A stretch of 64,000 bases of DNA from Psychrosphaera haliotis (GTDB lineage: Bacteria; Pseudomonadota; Gammaproteobacteria; Enterobacterales; Alteromonadaceae). Below, piece by piece: positions 1 through 10,023 of this stretch (position 1 is the stretch's first letter; every line of letters starts with the position of its first letter). Below the pieces are notes generated by a model that did no database searches, was not told the origin of the DNA, and saw only the letters and a list, made by a program, of their open reading frames with translations. The position numbers and the translations under genes are program-made. The stretch is taken from assembly GCF_009728465.1 (NCBI RefSeq), contig NZ_WOCD01000003.1, forward strand, positions 558,001-622,000, written 5' to 3'.

Positions 1-2
1 GG

Positions 3-286
3 CACCACAAGATCATCAATGATGTTAGTGAATATAGAGCAAATGGCGGTGAGTATTATACTTGCGACCCAAAGGTACAATCAGAGTTATGCTGGCCAAT
101 TTTTTCAGCACCCAACAATTGTTTACAGAATAACAATAATAATAATTTAGTTCAGACTAGCCCTAATCAAAAATAGTTGGTATTATAGACGCAGAATGTT
201 TTGCAACTGATAGCTTTGATGAGCAAACACAACAAAAACTTGCTGCTGTTTGTACTAAACTGTCAAATCTACTTTCGTTGCACTAA
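3..286 (+). pseudogene. GAF-domain protein, 3' fragment, frameshifted
   Basis: The window opens inside a gene whose start is missing. From base 3 the frame encodes a polar stretch ending in SELCWPIF, typical of the GAF fold of small stand-alone GAF proteins (the free-methionine-(R)-sulfoxide reductase/YebR-like group). It stops at 174-176. One base out of frame, from about 170, the expected last strand and helix continue as IVGIIDAECF and on to a stop at 284-286. Adding a single A to the A5 run at 169-173 joins both parts, so the break is one missing base in a homopolymer. The segment between the two conserved strands is unusually Asn-rich. Catalytic activity cannot be judged because the N-terminal part is outside the window. 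Confidence 0.6.
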
Positions 287-321
287 CCCGCCTAACAAGG
301 CAAAACTGCAAGAGAATTCTA

Positions 322-1515
322 ATGTTTGAGCAATTAAAACCAGTACCAACAGATCCTATTCTAGGATTAATGTCTGAATACAAAGCCGATACAAACCCTA
401 AAAAAGTTGATTTAAGTGTTGGCGTTTATAAAAACGAAACTGGTGATACACCAGTTATGCGTGCTGTGAAAAAAGCAGAACAAATTCGTTTAGAGACTGA
501 AACTACAAAGTCTTATCTTGGACTAGCGGGCGATGTTCAATACAACGAGTTAATGACATCGCTAGTTTTTGGTGATCACGCTACGGTTAAAGCCAACCGC
601 ATCAAAACAGCTCAAACGCCAGGCGGCACAGGTTCTCTTCGTGTTGCAGCTGAGTTTATTAAACGTTCAAACCCTAATGCCTCTATTTGGGTTACCAACC
701 CAACTTGGGCAAACCACTTCAGTATTTTTGGTGCAGCTGGTTTAGAAACTAAAGAATTCCCTTATTTCGATTTTGATACCATGGGCCTTAAGTTTGACGA
801 AATGGTGTCAACTTTAAATACCGTACCTGCTGGTGACGTTGTTTTATTGCATGCTTGTTGTCATAACCCAAGCGGTATGGATTTAACGTTAGAGCAATGG
901 CAAATTGTTGCTGACATTTCCAAAAAGCAAGGTTTCACGTTTTTAATTGATTCTGCTTATCAAGGTTTTGGTAAAGGTCTTGATGAAGACGCCGCAGGTG
1001 TTCGTTTACTTGCAGATCAGTTAGATGAATTATTAGTTTGTGCTTCTTGTTCTAAGAATTTTGGTTTATACAGAGACCGCGTAGGTGCGTTTAGTGTTAT
1101 GACTGCAACGGCAGAACAAACAGAGATTGCATATAGCGTAGCTCTAAACGTTATTCGAGCAATTTATTCAATGCCTCCTGCTCATGGCGCCGCTGTTGTA
1201 GCAAACATCTTGTCTAACCCTGAGCTTCGCGCTTTATGGGAAGAAGAGTTACAAGAGAAACGTACTCGAATTAATGGACTTCGCAGCTACATTGTAGAAA
1301 AGTTCAAGGAACATAATGTACCAGGCAATTTTGACTTTATCGCGAAACAAAACGGTATGTTCTCTTTCTTAGGTATTGATAAAGAAGCTATTCAAACGCT
1401 AAAAGACGATTATAGTATTTATATTGTTGGCTCAAGTCGTATTAACGTAGCAGGCGTTAACAAGAGCAACGCTGACTATTTAGCGAAGGCTTTGGCTACT
1501 GTACTCAATAAGTAA
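322..1515 (+). CDS. Aspartate/aromatic amino-acid aminotransferase
   Basis: PLP-dependent class I aminotransferase of 397 residues, the usual length of AspC/TyrB (about 396). It starts MFEQLKPVPTDPILGL, close to E. coli AspC. Visible landmarks are the substrate-domain GVYKNETG near residue 34, NPSG near 182, the PLP-ring aspartate near 210 (LIDSAYQGF), the Schiff-base lysine at about 245 in ASCSKNFGLYRDRVG, and the C-terminal SSRINVAG with the carboxylate-binding arginine. It exchanges amino groups between glutamate/2-oxoglutarate and aspartate or aromatic amino acids in the cytoplasm. AspC and TyrB cannot be told apart from the sequence alone. A purine-rich AGAG lies just upstream of the ATG, and a strong hairpin follows at 1592-1623. 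Confidence 0.93.
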   Translation: MFEQLKPVPTDPILGLMSEYKADTNPKKVDLSVGVYKNETGDTPVMRAVKKAEQIRLETETTKSYLGLAGDVQYNELMTSLVFGDHATVKANRIKTAQTPGGTGSLRVAAEFIKRSNPNASIWVTNPTWANHFSIFGAAGLETKEFPYFDFDTMGLKFDEMVSTLNTVPAGDVVLLHACCHNPSGMDLTLEQWQIVADISKKQGFTFLIDSAYQGFGKGLDEDAAGVRLLADQLDELLVCASCSKNFGLYRDRVGAFSVMTATAEQTEIAYSVALNVIRAIYSMPPAHGAAVVANILSNPELRALWEEELQEKRTRINGLRSYIVEKFKEHNVPGNFDFIAKQNGMFSFLGIDKEAIQTLKDDYSIYIVGSSRINVAGVNKSNADYLAKALATVLNK

Positions 1516-1591
1516 ATAAGGCTTACCCAGATAGCTCTGAGTGAGCTTGACAGAAAGTCTAAAATTCAGAGTAATACATTAACTCTGACAC

Positions 1592-1623
1592 AAAAAAAGG
1601 AAAGCACATGCTTTCCTTTTTTT
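1592..1623. terminator. Bidirectional intrinsic terminator
   Basis: A run of A, the stem GGAAAGCA/TGCTTTCC with a two-base loop, and a run of T form a symmetrical hairpin between two convergent genes, the aminotransferase and the NhaC-type antiporter. The A and T flanks allow it to stop transcription from either side. Confidence 0.85.
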
Positions 1624-1642
1624 ATGGTTAAAATAACAATCT

Positions 1643-2968
1643 CTACGACTTTCTAGTAAACATCACGGTAACGCTAACGAAGAACAATATGACGCAATAC
1701 CAAACGTGTGTGATGACATCTATGGGTGAAATGCCAAATGATGCTGCTGCCAGTAATGCTTGTGCTCCATAAGGAACTAGGCCTTGCGTAATACAACTGA
1801 ATATATCTAATAAACTAGCGCTACGCTTTGCCGAGATCTCACCTTGTGTAGCCAATTTTTTAGCAGAGTCACCCGATACAATGATTGCGACCGTATTATT
1901 TGCAATGGCACTATTCGTCACTAAGCCTAACGAAGCAATAGCCACTTGATTCTTGAAGTACAGCGCCGAGTTTGAAGCTTTCGACAGTATTTTATTTATT
2001 TTACTAACTAAAAACTCCAAGCCTCCCTGGTGTTTCATTAGCTCACTTAAACCACCAATTAATAAACTAAGTAAGAATATTTCCTGCATGTTTGCAAAAC
2101 CTGCGTAAATATCTTGTCCTAGAGAAGCAATTTCATAAGTGCCTACAAACACACCAGATAAAGCAGAAAGCAAAATACCTAATAACAGAACTAAAAATAC
2201 ATTAAGTCCTAAAACAGCTAGTACGATAATAAAGAAGTAAGGTAAGGCAAGTAAGGCACTCGTTTGTTCGTTGGTTTTAATTGCCTCTATAGGATCACCA
2301 CCTAAAAAGATATAAATGGCTAAAACCAACATCGCAGCGGGCACGGAGAATATTAGGTTTTCTTTGAATTTATCTTTTAATTCAGCACCCTGTGTTTTTG
2401 TTGAGGCAATGGTTGTATCTGAAATAAAGCTTAAGTTATCACCAAACATCGCACCGCCCACAATAGCACCAGCCATGACTGCAGGATCAATTTGAGTAAC
2501 TTCTATAACGCCAAATGCAATAGGCGCCACCGCTCCGATTGTGCCCATGGAGGTACCCATCGCAGTGGCAATAATAGCTGAAATTATAAAAAGGCCGGCT
2601 ACTAAGTAAGCACTAGGAATAACACCTATACCCAGATTTACTACAGCTGATACACCACCAGCCTCTTTCGCTACCGATGCAAAAGCACCAGCTAACAGAT
2701 AAATCAAACACATGGTAATAACGTTATTATTGCCCATACCCTTGATTAAGACAGATAAACTGTCATCTAAATTAGGCCTGCTTGGTAGAAGAACTCTATT
2801 TAAATACAAAGCTAGTAAAAGAGCTGGAATAATGGCAACGGGTGCAGGTAATTGATAAAACGCATACTCTACGCCAATTGATTGCAGGTATATGCCAGTT
2901 CCCAAAAACAAGAGAATAAATAGACCTAGTGGCAAAAGTGCCCACCCAGATTTTTGCATTTCAGTCAT
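1643..2968 (-). CDS. NhaC-family Na+/H+ antiporter
   Basis: An integral inner-membrane protein of 441 residues with about ten to twelve hydrophobic segments. The polar motif GDNLSFISDTTIASTKTQG near the middle is characteristic of the NhaC-type ion-transporter family, as is the second half-repeat with NSAIANNTVAIIVSG. The family exchanges sodium for protons or, in some members, couples organic-acid exchange (for example malate/lactate), so the exact substrate is open. It is transcribed towards the terminator at 1592-1623 and is separated from hemH upstream by about 87 bases. The ATG is supported by a purine-rich GAGGATCAT just upstream. Confidence 0.85.
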   Translation of the reverse strand: MTEMQKSGWALLPLGLFILLFLGTGIYLQSIGVEYAFYQLPAPVAIIPALLLALYLNRVLLPSRPNLDDSLSVLIKGMGNNNVITMCLIYLLAGAFASVAKEAGGVSAVVNLGIGVIPSAYLVAGLFIISAIIATAMGTSMGTIGAVAPIAFGVIEVTQIDPAVMAGAIVGGAMFGDNLSFISDTTIASTKTQGAELKDKFKENLIFSVPAAMLVLAIYIFLGGDPIEAIKTNEQTSALLALPYFFIIVLAVLGLNVFLVLLLGILLSALSGVFVGTYEIASLGQDIYAGFANMQEIFLLSLLIGGLSELMKHQGGLEFLVSKINKILSKASNSALYFKNQVAIASLGLVTNSAIANNTVAIIVSGDSAKKLATQGEISAKRSASLLDIFSCITQGLVPYGAQALLAAASFGISPIDVITHVWYCVILFFVSVTVMFTRKS

Positions 2969-3055
2969 TATGATCCTCTGATTTCATGCAGATTAAATTT
3001 AAGTGCAGCAAATGTACCACATGGATATTTAAACGTATAGACGTCTAAATGGTGT

Positions 3056-4129
3056 TTATTTTGATTGTCTAAGGGCCTCAGCTCTTTTGTCTCTCATTTC
3101 CACATCAGCTTCAACATTCCAGCCCAACATCTGTTTGTCTATAATTTCAGATAAAGCATCAATATGTTCAGCTTCATCGTTTAAGCAACTTATATACTCA
3201 AACTTTGCACCACCTGCTTCTAAAAAGTAATCTCTGTTTTCTTCGCCTATTTCTTCTATTGTCTCTAGGCAATCTGCTGAGAAGCCTGGACAAACGACTT
3301 GTACTGACTTAATACCTTCAGATGGAAGTGCTTTTAAAGTGTGATCCAAATAAGGTTTAACCCACTCTTCTTTACCAAATCTTGATTGAAAACAAGTTAG
3401 GTATTCGCCCTCTCCGAGTCCAAGCTCTTCCGCTAGCAACCTAGATGTTTTATGACACTGGCAAGCATAAGGGTCGCCATTGTGCCAATATCGGTTAGGG
3501 ATGCCGTGATAAGAGAAAATAAGTTTGTCTGCTTTACCATTTGCTTCCCAAGACTTCCTAATCTTATTTGCTAACGCAATAATCAGCTTCTTCGAATCAG
3601 TATAATGATTTACAAAACGGAGCTCTGGGATAAAACGGGTTTTCTTAAATACATCTGCAACCGCATCAAAAGTTGACGCCGTTGTTGTTGCTGAATACTG
3701 AGGATACAAAGGCAAAACAATAACCTTTCGAGCGCCTTGGTTCAGCAAGCCCTGCAATTTACTTTCTACTGAAGGATTGCCATAGCGCATTGCAAAATCA
3801 ACAATCACATCACTTTTGTCGGAATAATGTTCCGCAACTTTATTGGCTATGTTTTGAGTATTTACAAGCAGAGGCGATCCCTCTTCAGTCCAAACGCCTT
3901 TGTAAGCCTTTGCTGAACGACGAGAGCGAAAAGGAAGAATCACACCATTTAAAATACACCACCAAATTAGTCGCGGTATTTCTACTACTCGGGGATCCGA
4001 CAAAAACTCTTTTAGATAAGGCTTTAGCGCTTCTTTAGTGGGCGCATCTGGCGTACCTAAATTTGTTAACAACACGCCTATTTTATCTTGCTGTCCATGG
4101 CTGAAATTTGGGGTATTTTGAAACTTCAT
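3056..4129 (-). CDS. hemH: Ferrochelatase
   Basis: Ferrochelatase inserts Fe2+ into protoporphyrin IX, the last step of haem synthesis, at the cytoplasmic face of the inner membrane. Key sequence features are the N-terminal GVLLTNLGTPDAP, FSYHGIPNRYWHNGD with the metal-binding His, the CQCHKTSRLLAEELG segment, and CPGFSADCLETIEEIGEENRDYF with the catalytic Glu region. At 357 residues it is slightly longer than the usual 320-340, with the extra length in a charged C-terminal tail. The CxC...C cysteines hint at an iron-sulphur-like arrangement seen in some ferrochelatases, but this is not certain. It is divergent from the DUF3530 gene. Confidence 0.95.
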   Translation of the reverse strand: MKFQNTPNFSHGQQDKIGVLLTNLGTPDAPTKEALKPYLKEFLSDPRVVEIPRLIWWCILNGVILPFRSRRSAKAYKGVWTEEGSPLLVNTQNIANKVAEHYSDKSDVIVDFAMRYGNPSVESKLQGLLNQGARKVIVLPLYPQYSATTTASTFDAVADVFKKTRFIPELRFVNHYTDSKKLIIALANKIRKSWEANGKADKLIFSYHGIPNRYWHNGDPYACQCHKTSRLLAEELGLGEGEYLTCFQSRFGKEEWVKPYLDHTLKALPSEGIKSVQVVCPGFSADCLETIEEIGEENRDYFLEAGGAKFEYISCLNDEAEHIDALSEIIDKQMLGWNVEADVEMRDKRAEALRQSK

Positions 4130-4286
4130 TATTTTCTCTATATTTACTAATTTTTGCGATTTGAGGTAGTACGCTTACTTTCTCTTTTTCGTTTACTTTA
4201 AATGATTTACTAAAAACAGGTTTAGAATTTACATTAAAGGCCGATACATTTTTATTAAAGAGTAGCTCACCACGTCAGAGAGTTGT

Positions 4287-5336
4287 ATGTATTCTAGCGC
4301 GATAAAACCAGTTTTGCTGATAACTTTATTACTTAACAGTAATTTAGTTAAGTCAGCTGTGCCAGGTGATCAGGCTAATAGCCAAACGACAAATCAACTG
4401 AGTGCTTCTTCATTATTATTCCAAGACTTAAAACGTTACATTCCTGAGCAAAACGTTCGAGTCCTTAAAACAAAAAAAACGAACAATTTATCGCCTTACA
4501 CAAAGAAGAAACAACAGGTATTCCCAAAGGTATCGCCTTTATATTGCCCGATATCAATCAATCTATTTTTAGGCAGGCCGTGACTACTGCACTTTATAAA
4601 GACTTAGACAACTACGGCTGGACATCATTAGTTCTCACCATGCCTTCGTTACCAGAACTAAAACAAGCCTGGGTAAATGAATCTGAGAAACCCGCAAGAA
4701 AATGAGCTAGCCGCAAATTCTGATCAATCAGAGCAACAAGGCGCCGCGCAGAACACTTCCGACGAGTCGTCACAACAAACTGAACCTCAAAACGACCAGC
4801 AAACGGAAAATACTGGCAACATAACAAGTAATGTTGAGCAAGCCGCAATTGACCCCTCTTTATACGCACAATTTCAAGACTTAAGTCCTACTTATGAGGC
4901 AGAGTTCAGTGAGCAAATTCAAAAAGCGATTGGTGAACGTTTGGAATCTGGTTTTGAATTTACTAGTATTTATCCTGGCTTTTATTTGATGATTTGTGAG
5001 GGGCAATCCTGCTTTTGGTTAAATCGATTAATAGCGGAGCAAAAAATACCTGAGCCTGACGGTTTAATCATGATTGGTGCCTATATGCCACAAGCAGATT
5101 TAAACCGAGCTTTTGCAGATGAAGTGGCTAAAACTGAGTTTCCAGTGCTTGACATTATTTCAGCAAACCATAACCAATGGACACATGCGATAAAGAAGTG
5201 GCGAAAGAAAATGGCACGTAAGAACTTCAAAACTAATTATCGTCAACGTGAACTCACTTTCTTTTTTGACTACCGAGACCAACAGAGAAGAATGATAAAA
5301 GAAATTTACGGTTTTACAAACGCCGTGGGTTTGTAA
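4287..5336 (+). pseudogene. DUF3530 family protein, two frameshifts
   Basis: Three overlapping reading frames together make one protein of about 350 residues. The first part (from 4287) has a signal-peptide-like start and runs to VRVLK near 4470. The middle part, in the -1 frame from 4481, reads EQFIALHKEETTGIPKGIAFILPD and continues to the stop at 4703. The last part returns to the first frame at about 4690 and ends at 5336 with an alpha/beta-hydrolase-like C terminus (LIMIGAYMPQ, PVLDIISANH, YRQRELTFFF). This layout matches the DUF3530 family, which is predicted secreted or periplasmic. The first shift lies in an A8 run at 4472-4479 and the second near 4688-4690. A Gln/Glu/Asn-rich low-complexity stretch occupies 4700-4850. 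Function unknown. Confidence 0.7.
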
Positions 5337-5434
5337 GTTATTGGATTAGTTAGCTAGTTGGTGGTTGGGCGCTCTCACTCACCCAGCAAGCATTTAACAA
5401 AGGAAGCGAGTGAACTGGAAGGTTTAAAGCTCGC

Positions 5435-6280
5435 TTAAAAGTCACGAGCCTTTTTGATAATTTCATAAGCAGACTGTATATCTTGAGTTTTTTGTTTGGC
5501 CACTTCCATCATCTCTGGCGGTAACCCTTTGGCAACCAGTTTATCCGGGTGGTTTTGAGACATTAAACGCTTATATGCCCTTTTGATATCTCTCACTGAA
5601 TCTCTGTCACTTACTCCAATTACAGCATAGGCGTCTAATAAGCTTGGCGCTTTTGCTTCTTGAGAAGAAGAACTCTTTCGATCATATTGTTTGTACTTTT
5701 CTTGTTGCTGCTGTTTATAATTTTGGAAGCGCATTTCTGCTTCCCACATGGCAATCAACTGAGTCAGATTACGCTTATTAAAGCCCAGTTGCTTAGCAAT
5801 GTTAATTAACAAGTTATATTCGTCAGCTTCCAGAATAGAGTCTGAGTAGGCCGTTTGAATTTGGATTTCTAAAAAAAACTGGCATAAGTCTCGGCGATTG
5901 CCAAAATGGTTCTTAAATTGTTTTATTTTTTTCTTTAATGGAAAACCAAGTAACTTGCCTTCACGAAATGCATCCTTCGCTTCCGCTACTTGCTGTTCGT
6001 TTAGGCGCATTTGAGCCATAAAGTCATTAGCGGTTTTGATATGTTCAGGCGTTACACGGCCGCTGGCTTTTGCAACATGACCCATCACTGAAAACGTTGT
6101 GTAAAAGAAGATTGATTGTTTAGCATCATTGCTTATTAACCATTCTTCAACGTTACCTTTGTCATTCATTCGTTGTAAAGCTTTGTCAAATAAGTGGCCT
6201 ATCCACAACCCAGCTAACGCCCCTAAAAAATGGCGAACCAACAAAAAGCCAAACAACGCACCTGCTATTTTTCCTATCAC
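5435..6280 (-). CDS. djlA: Co-chaperone DjlA
   Basis: A membrane-anchored DnaJ-like co-chaperone of 281 residues. It has a single N-terminal transmembrane segment (about residues 5-28, glycine-rich as in E. coli DjlA), a central TerB-like helical domain (about 50-170), a charged Gln/Lys-rich linker, and a C-terminal J domain (about 215-280) with the essential HPD motif in QNHPDKLVAKGLPPE. It stimulates DnaK ATPase at the inner membrane. It lies divergently next to lptD, the arrangement found in many gammaproteobacteria, and the shared 180-base spacer should hold both promoters. Confidence 0.95.
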   Translation of the reverse strand: MIGKIAGALFGFLLVRHFLGALAGLWIGHLFDKALQRMNDKGNVEEWLISNDAKQSIFFYTTFSVMGHVAKASGRVTPEHIKTANDFMAQMRLNEQQVAEAKDAFREGKLLGFPLKKKIKQFKNHFGNRRDLCQFFLEIQIQTAYSDSILEADEYNLLINIAKQLGFNKRNLTQLIAMWEAEMRFQNYKQQQQEKYKQYDRKSSSSQEAKAPSLLDAYAVIGVSDRDSVRDIKRAYKRLMSQNHPDKLVAKGLPPEMMEVAKQKTQDIQSAYEIIKKARDF

Positions 6281-6460
6281 TACTAATCACTTCCAACTAA
6301 TGAAACGTTTAAACCGGATTAATTACACTCAATTTCCGCTAGTTTCGTAGTATACAATAAAAAAATCGTATAGAATTCATCAGTTATTAAAATTATTTTA
6401 AACCAGCGAAATTATGCGTTCCACGCTTCTGGTTATTGGTTAGTTGAGGTTATTTAAAGT

Positions 6461-8722
6461 TTGAAAAAGCACTCTGCACAAAAGGCACTTATTTTATGGA
6501 CAGGTTTGGTTTGTTTGCCAGCTTTTGCAGACCCTTATTGCCAGCAACCGCTAAAATCAAAAAGTGCTTTAAAATCAGTCTCCAACGCATTTGGCGGCAC
6601 AATCCCCCAAGATACCTTTGTTGTTCAAAGTGACTCCACCGACATCATTCGTGGCGAGAGAATTCAATTTGATGGCAACGTCATTATTTTTCAAAAACAA
6701 CAAACTGTCCGAGCCGAGCAAGCTACCTTTGATGAAGAAACTGGACAGTTTTTGGCCCAAGGTAATGTTGAACTGTCGTCACAAGCTGCAACCGTTATTG
6801 GCGAATCAATTTTTATTGATGAAAAAAACAAAAACTTTGAGCTTATAAGCGCCGATTACCAATTTGGATTTAACGCCGGTCGAGGCTCAGCTCAATCTTT
6901 TTCAATAAAAAACAATAACGAACTGTCTTTAGAGCTGGCAACTTTTACTACTTGCCCTGGCGATGATCCTAGTTGGCTATTCTCTTCAAGTGAGATAGAC
7001 ATAAAACAAGAGGAAGGTTGGGGTGAAGCTTGGAACACTGTATTCAAAATTGGTGATGTACCTATTTTGTATATTCCATACATTACGTTCCCACTGACCG
7101 ATGTTCGCAAAAGTGGATTACTGTTTCCTGAGTTTGGTAGTTCTAGTCGATACGGTGCTTATTATTCACAACCTATCTATTTTAATCTTGCCCCTAATTA
7201 CGACTTAACACTAACCCCTGCATATATGTCTCAGCGAGGCTGGCTAATTGAGAGCAATTTGCGTCACTTGTCTGAAAGTACAGAAAATACTTTACAGCTG
7301 GAATATTTAAATAGTGACCAACGACATCCAGAACTAGACGAGCGATATTTGGCATTTATTCAGCATGAGTCATTATTGAATGAAAACTGGAACTTGCAAG
7401 TTCAATGGACAGAACTGAGTGATGATAATTATATCAGTGAATTTAACAGTGATTATCATCACCAAGCTGATACTCATTTGAATAATTTTGCTTTTTTACG
7501 TTACTCCACCAAAAACACTCAATTAAATATATTCACTCAAGATATGGTGGAGCTAGGTCAGCATGATCCTTCGTATCGAATACCAGTACAGTTAGACTTA
7601 GACTGGAAAGCGTTAGATACAGATTATGGCATCGGCATCAATTTACGCTCAAGTTACACTCATTTTAAAAATAGCGCCAAAGATGAAAATAACGTAGAAC
7701 GACTGCACTTTGAGCCAGCTGTTAGCTACAGCTACTATGAACCAAGCTTCCAATTCGAATCAACACTCTCATACTTAGCAACTCGATATGATCAAGAGTT
7801 CAAATCAAGTGATTCAAATAATACTATTGATAGAGGAGTCGCTAAGTTTCGCCTGTTGACAGGGTTAAACTTTGAAAAACAAACGACCTTTTTTAATCAA
7901 AACGTGAGACAAACACTTGAGCCAAAACTTCAATACGTTTATGTTGAAGCCTCAGACCAAGAAGGTATAGGTCTTTACGACTCGCAAAAGCTAAAAGAGG
8001 ATTACTTCGCTCTTTTTCGCGATCAAAGCTACTCAAGCGTTGATAGAATAGATGCGATGGACCAGGTAACGGTTGGGGTTTCAACAAGTATATTTAATGA
8101 ACAAAACCAAGAGTTATTTAGGTTTGGCATAGGACAAGTACACAAATTATCCCAGGAAATTGATTTTTCGGGAACTAATGAAGATAAGGTTAACTCAAAG
8201 CCATCGCTAGCAATTGAGGTTTTTGGACAACTTTCCGAGAATTGGCAAGTAGACGGTGGCCTTTTATATAACAGAGATGATGACAAAGTTGAGACGGGCT
8301 TTTTAGCTCTTGATTATTGGATTGATGAAAATAAAAACATTCAAATAAATCAACGATACGCTAGAGATGTAGCCGACGTCACGATTAATCAATCAGGTTT
8401 GTTTGGCAGCTATAAGTTAAACGATAATTGGTCGATAGCGGCTAGTTATCATTATGACTCTGAAAGAAACTTAGATTTAGATGGTTTAATTGGGTTTGAA
8501 TATCGCTCCTGTTGTTGGAGTATTCAAGTTTCGGCCCAAAGACAAGTAGTACTGGATTTGAATAACCCAGATTTTAACGTAAATTCAAATGTTGATTACG
8601 AAAATGGCATCAGCATTAATTTCACTTTAAGTGGTTTAGGTGGTGATTCAGTATCAAGAATATCGAAAATGTTTTCGAACAGTATTTTTGCCTATCGCCG
8701 ACCTTACTTAATTACAAAATAA
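6461..8722 (+). CDS. lptD: LPS-assembly outer-membrane protein LptD
   Basis: LptD forms the outer-membrane beta-barrel that, with LptE, inserts lipopolysaccharide into the outer leaflet. The 753-residue protein has a signal peptide ending near AFADPYC, an N-terminal OstA/LptA-like jellyroll (about 45-160: GERIQFDGNVIIF, ATFDEETGQFLAQGNVEL), and a long barrel. Cysteines needed for the inter-domain disulfides are present: one just after the signal peptide, one in TTCPGDD, and the CC pair in YRSCCWSI. The start is a TTG: an in-frame stop lies two codons upstream and no ATG is available before the signal peptide. A GAGG sits about 12 bases before it. It overlaps surA by one base. Confidence 0.95.
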   Translation: MKKHSAQKALILWTGLVCLPAFADPYCQQPLKSKSALKSVSNAFGGTIPQDTFVVQSDSTDIIRGERIQFDGNVIIFQKQQTVRAEQATFDEETGQFLAQGNVELSSQAATVIGESIFIDEKNKNFELISADYQFGFNAGRGSAQSFSIKNNNELSLELATFTTCPGDDPSWLFSSSEIDIKQEEGWGEAWNTVFKIGDVPILYIPYITFPLTDVRKSGLLFPEFGSSSRYGAYYSQPIYFNLAPNYDLTLTPAYMSQRGWLIESNLRHLSESTENTLQLEYLNSDQRHPELDERYLAFIQHESLLNENWNLQVQWTELSDDNYISEFNSDYHHQADTHLNNFAFLRYSTKNTQLNIFTQDMVELGQHDPSYRIPVQLDLDWKALDTDYGIGINLRSSYTHFKNSAKDENNVERLHFEPAVSYSYYEPSFQFESTLSYLATRYDQEFKSSDSNNTIDRGVAKFRLLTGLNFEKQTTFFNQNVRQTLEPKLQYVYVEASDQEGIGLYDSQKLKEDYFALFRDQSYSSVDRIDAMDQVTVGVSTSIFNEQNQELFRFGIGQVHKLSQEIDFSGTNEDKVNSKPSLAIEVFGQLSENWQVDGGLLYNRDDDKVETGFLALDYWIDENKNIQINQRYARDVADVTINQSGLFGSYKLNDNWSIAASYHYDSERNLDLDGLIGFEYRSCCWSIQVSAQRQVVLDLNNPDFNVNSNVDYENGISINFTLSGLGGDSVSRISKMFSNSIFAYRRPYLITK

Positions 8723-10023
8723 TGAGAATAAATATGTTTAAGAATACGCTTATTAGCGCAGTAGTAGCTCTGACTAGCTTAGTCAGCCTTGCGACTAATG
8801 CGGAGATTAAAAGAATAGATAACGTTGCTGTTGTTGTAAACGACAATGTAATCCTTGAGGGAGAAATCAAAGCGATTATTAATGACGTAAGAGCAAAGGC
8901 AGCCCTTGCAAATCAAAGTTTACCTAGTGACAAAGCTCTTAGAGCGCAAGCGATTGATAAGTTGGTACTATCAAGTATTCAGCTACAAATGGCAGACAGA
9001 ATGGGCATTCAAATAAGCGATGCCCACCTTGACTCGGTTCTTCAGAGTATTGCTGAAAGAAACAACGCTTCTGTTGATGAGTACCGCAAAGGATTAGAGT
9101 CTCAAGGGCAAAACTTCGAGCGTTATAGAGAGCAATTACGTGAAGACATTGCAATAAATGAAGTTGTTCGTGCCAATGTTCGACGTAGAGTTAATATTTC
9201 AGAGCAAGAAGTGGTTTCTTTAGTAAAAGTAATCGAACAACAAACAAGCAAAGAAGAGTATCAAATTGGTCATATTCTTATTGCCGTTGATAGTGGAGCG
9301 ACTCAAACTGAAATTCAAACGCGAAGAGATGTGGCGAATAAAGTTTTAGATTTATTGAATGACGGTGGAGATTTTAAACAAGTTGCCATTGCGAGCTCTT
9401 CTGGCGCAAAAGCCTTAGAAGGCGGCGATTGGGGTTACATGAGCATCAACGAAATGCCATCACTATTTTCTGAAAACGTAAAAGGTCAGCCAAAAGACTC
9501 TCTTGTAGGCCCTCTTCGCTCTGGTGCTGGTTTCCACGTCATTAAAGTTTTAGATGTTAGGGGACGTGAAACCGTAGAAGTTAAAGAGGTTAAAGCTCGT
9601 CACATTTTGTTGGAACCGTCTATTATATTAAGTGAAGAAAAAGCAAAAAGCATGCTTTCTGGCTTTGTAAAAGATGTTAAAGCAGGCGAAGCTGATTTTG
9701 CGGAGTTAGCAAAAGCACACTCTGAAGACCCTGGCTCTGCTCTTAAAGGAGGTGAATTAGGTTGGGCTAATCCAGACATCTATGCGCCTAAATTTAAAGA
9801 GATGCTAGCTCAATTGGACGTTGGTGAATATAGTTCGCCGTTCAGAACTCAATTTGGTTGGCACGTTGTTCAACTAACTGAAGTCAGAAAAGCAGACACT
9901 ACAGAACAGAGCAAAAAAGACCGCGCTTATCAAATTATTTTCAAACGAAAATTCAATGAAGAACAAGAGAGTTGGTTACGTGAAATTAGAGAACAAGCCT
10001 ATATTGAGGTCGTTACTGGTTAA
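8722..10023 (+). CDS. surA: Periplasmic chaperone/peptidyl-prolyl isomerase SurA
   Basis: SurA escorts outer-membrane proteins through the periplasm. At 433 residues it has the usual length. It shows a signal peptide ending near SLATNA, the SurA N-terminal chaperone domain starting [15 protein letters not shown], and two parvulin domains (about 175-275, beginning [10 protein letters not shown], and 285-385, beginning [10 protein letters not shown]). A second in-frame ATG at 8734 has a better-spaced GAG in front and may be the true start. The first ATG overlaps the lptD stop. The lptD-surA order and the overlap with pdxA at 10023 point to one transcript. Confidence 0.95.
   Translation: MRINMFKNTLISAVVALTSLVSLATNAEIKRIDNVAVVVNDNVILEGEIKAIINDVRAKAALANQSLPSDKALRAQAIDKLVLSSIQLQMADRMGIQISDAHLDSVLQSIAERNNASVDEYRKGLESQGQNFERYREQLREDIAINEVVRANVRRRVNISEQEVVSLVKVIEQQTSKEEYQIGHILIAVDSGATQTEIQTRRDVANKVLDLLNDGGDFKQVAIASSSGAKALEGGDWGYMSINEMPSLFSENVKGQPKDSLVGPLRSGAGFHVIKVLDVRGRETVEVKEVKARHILLEPSIILSEEKAKSMLSGFVKDVKAGEADFAELAKAHSEDPGSALKGGELGWANPDIYAPKFKEMLAQLDVGEYSSPFRTQFGWHVVQLTEVRKADTTEQSKKDRAYQIIFKRKFNEEQESWLREIREQAYIEVVTG

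Noticed and set aside
3790..4038. 82-codon plus-strand frame inside hemH
   Set aside because: It is antisense to a well-conserved ferrochelatase and has no features of its own.
4472..4479. Programmed -1 frameshifting as the explanation for all split genes
   Set aside because: Only this site has a proper slippery heptamer in phase. The others need insertions or deletions in runs of three to five bases, in both directions.
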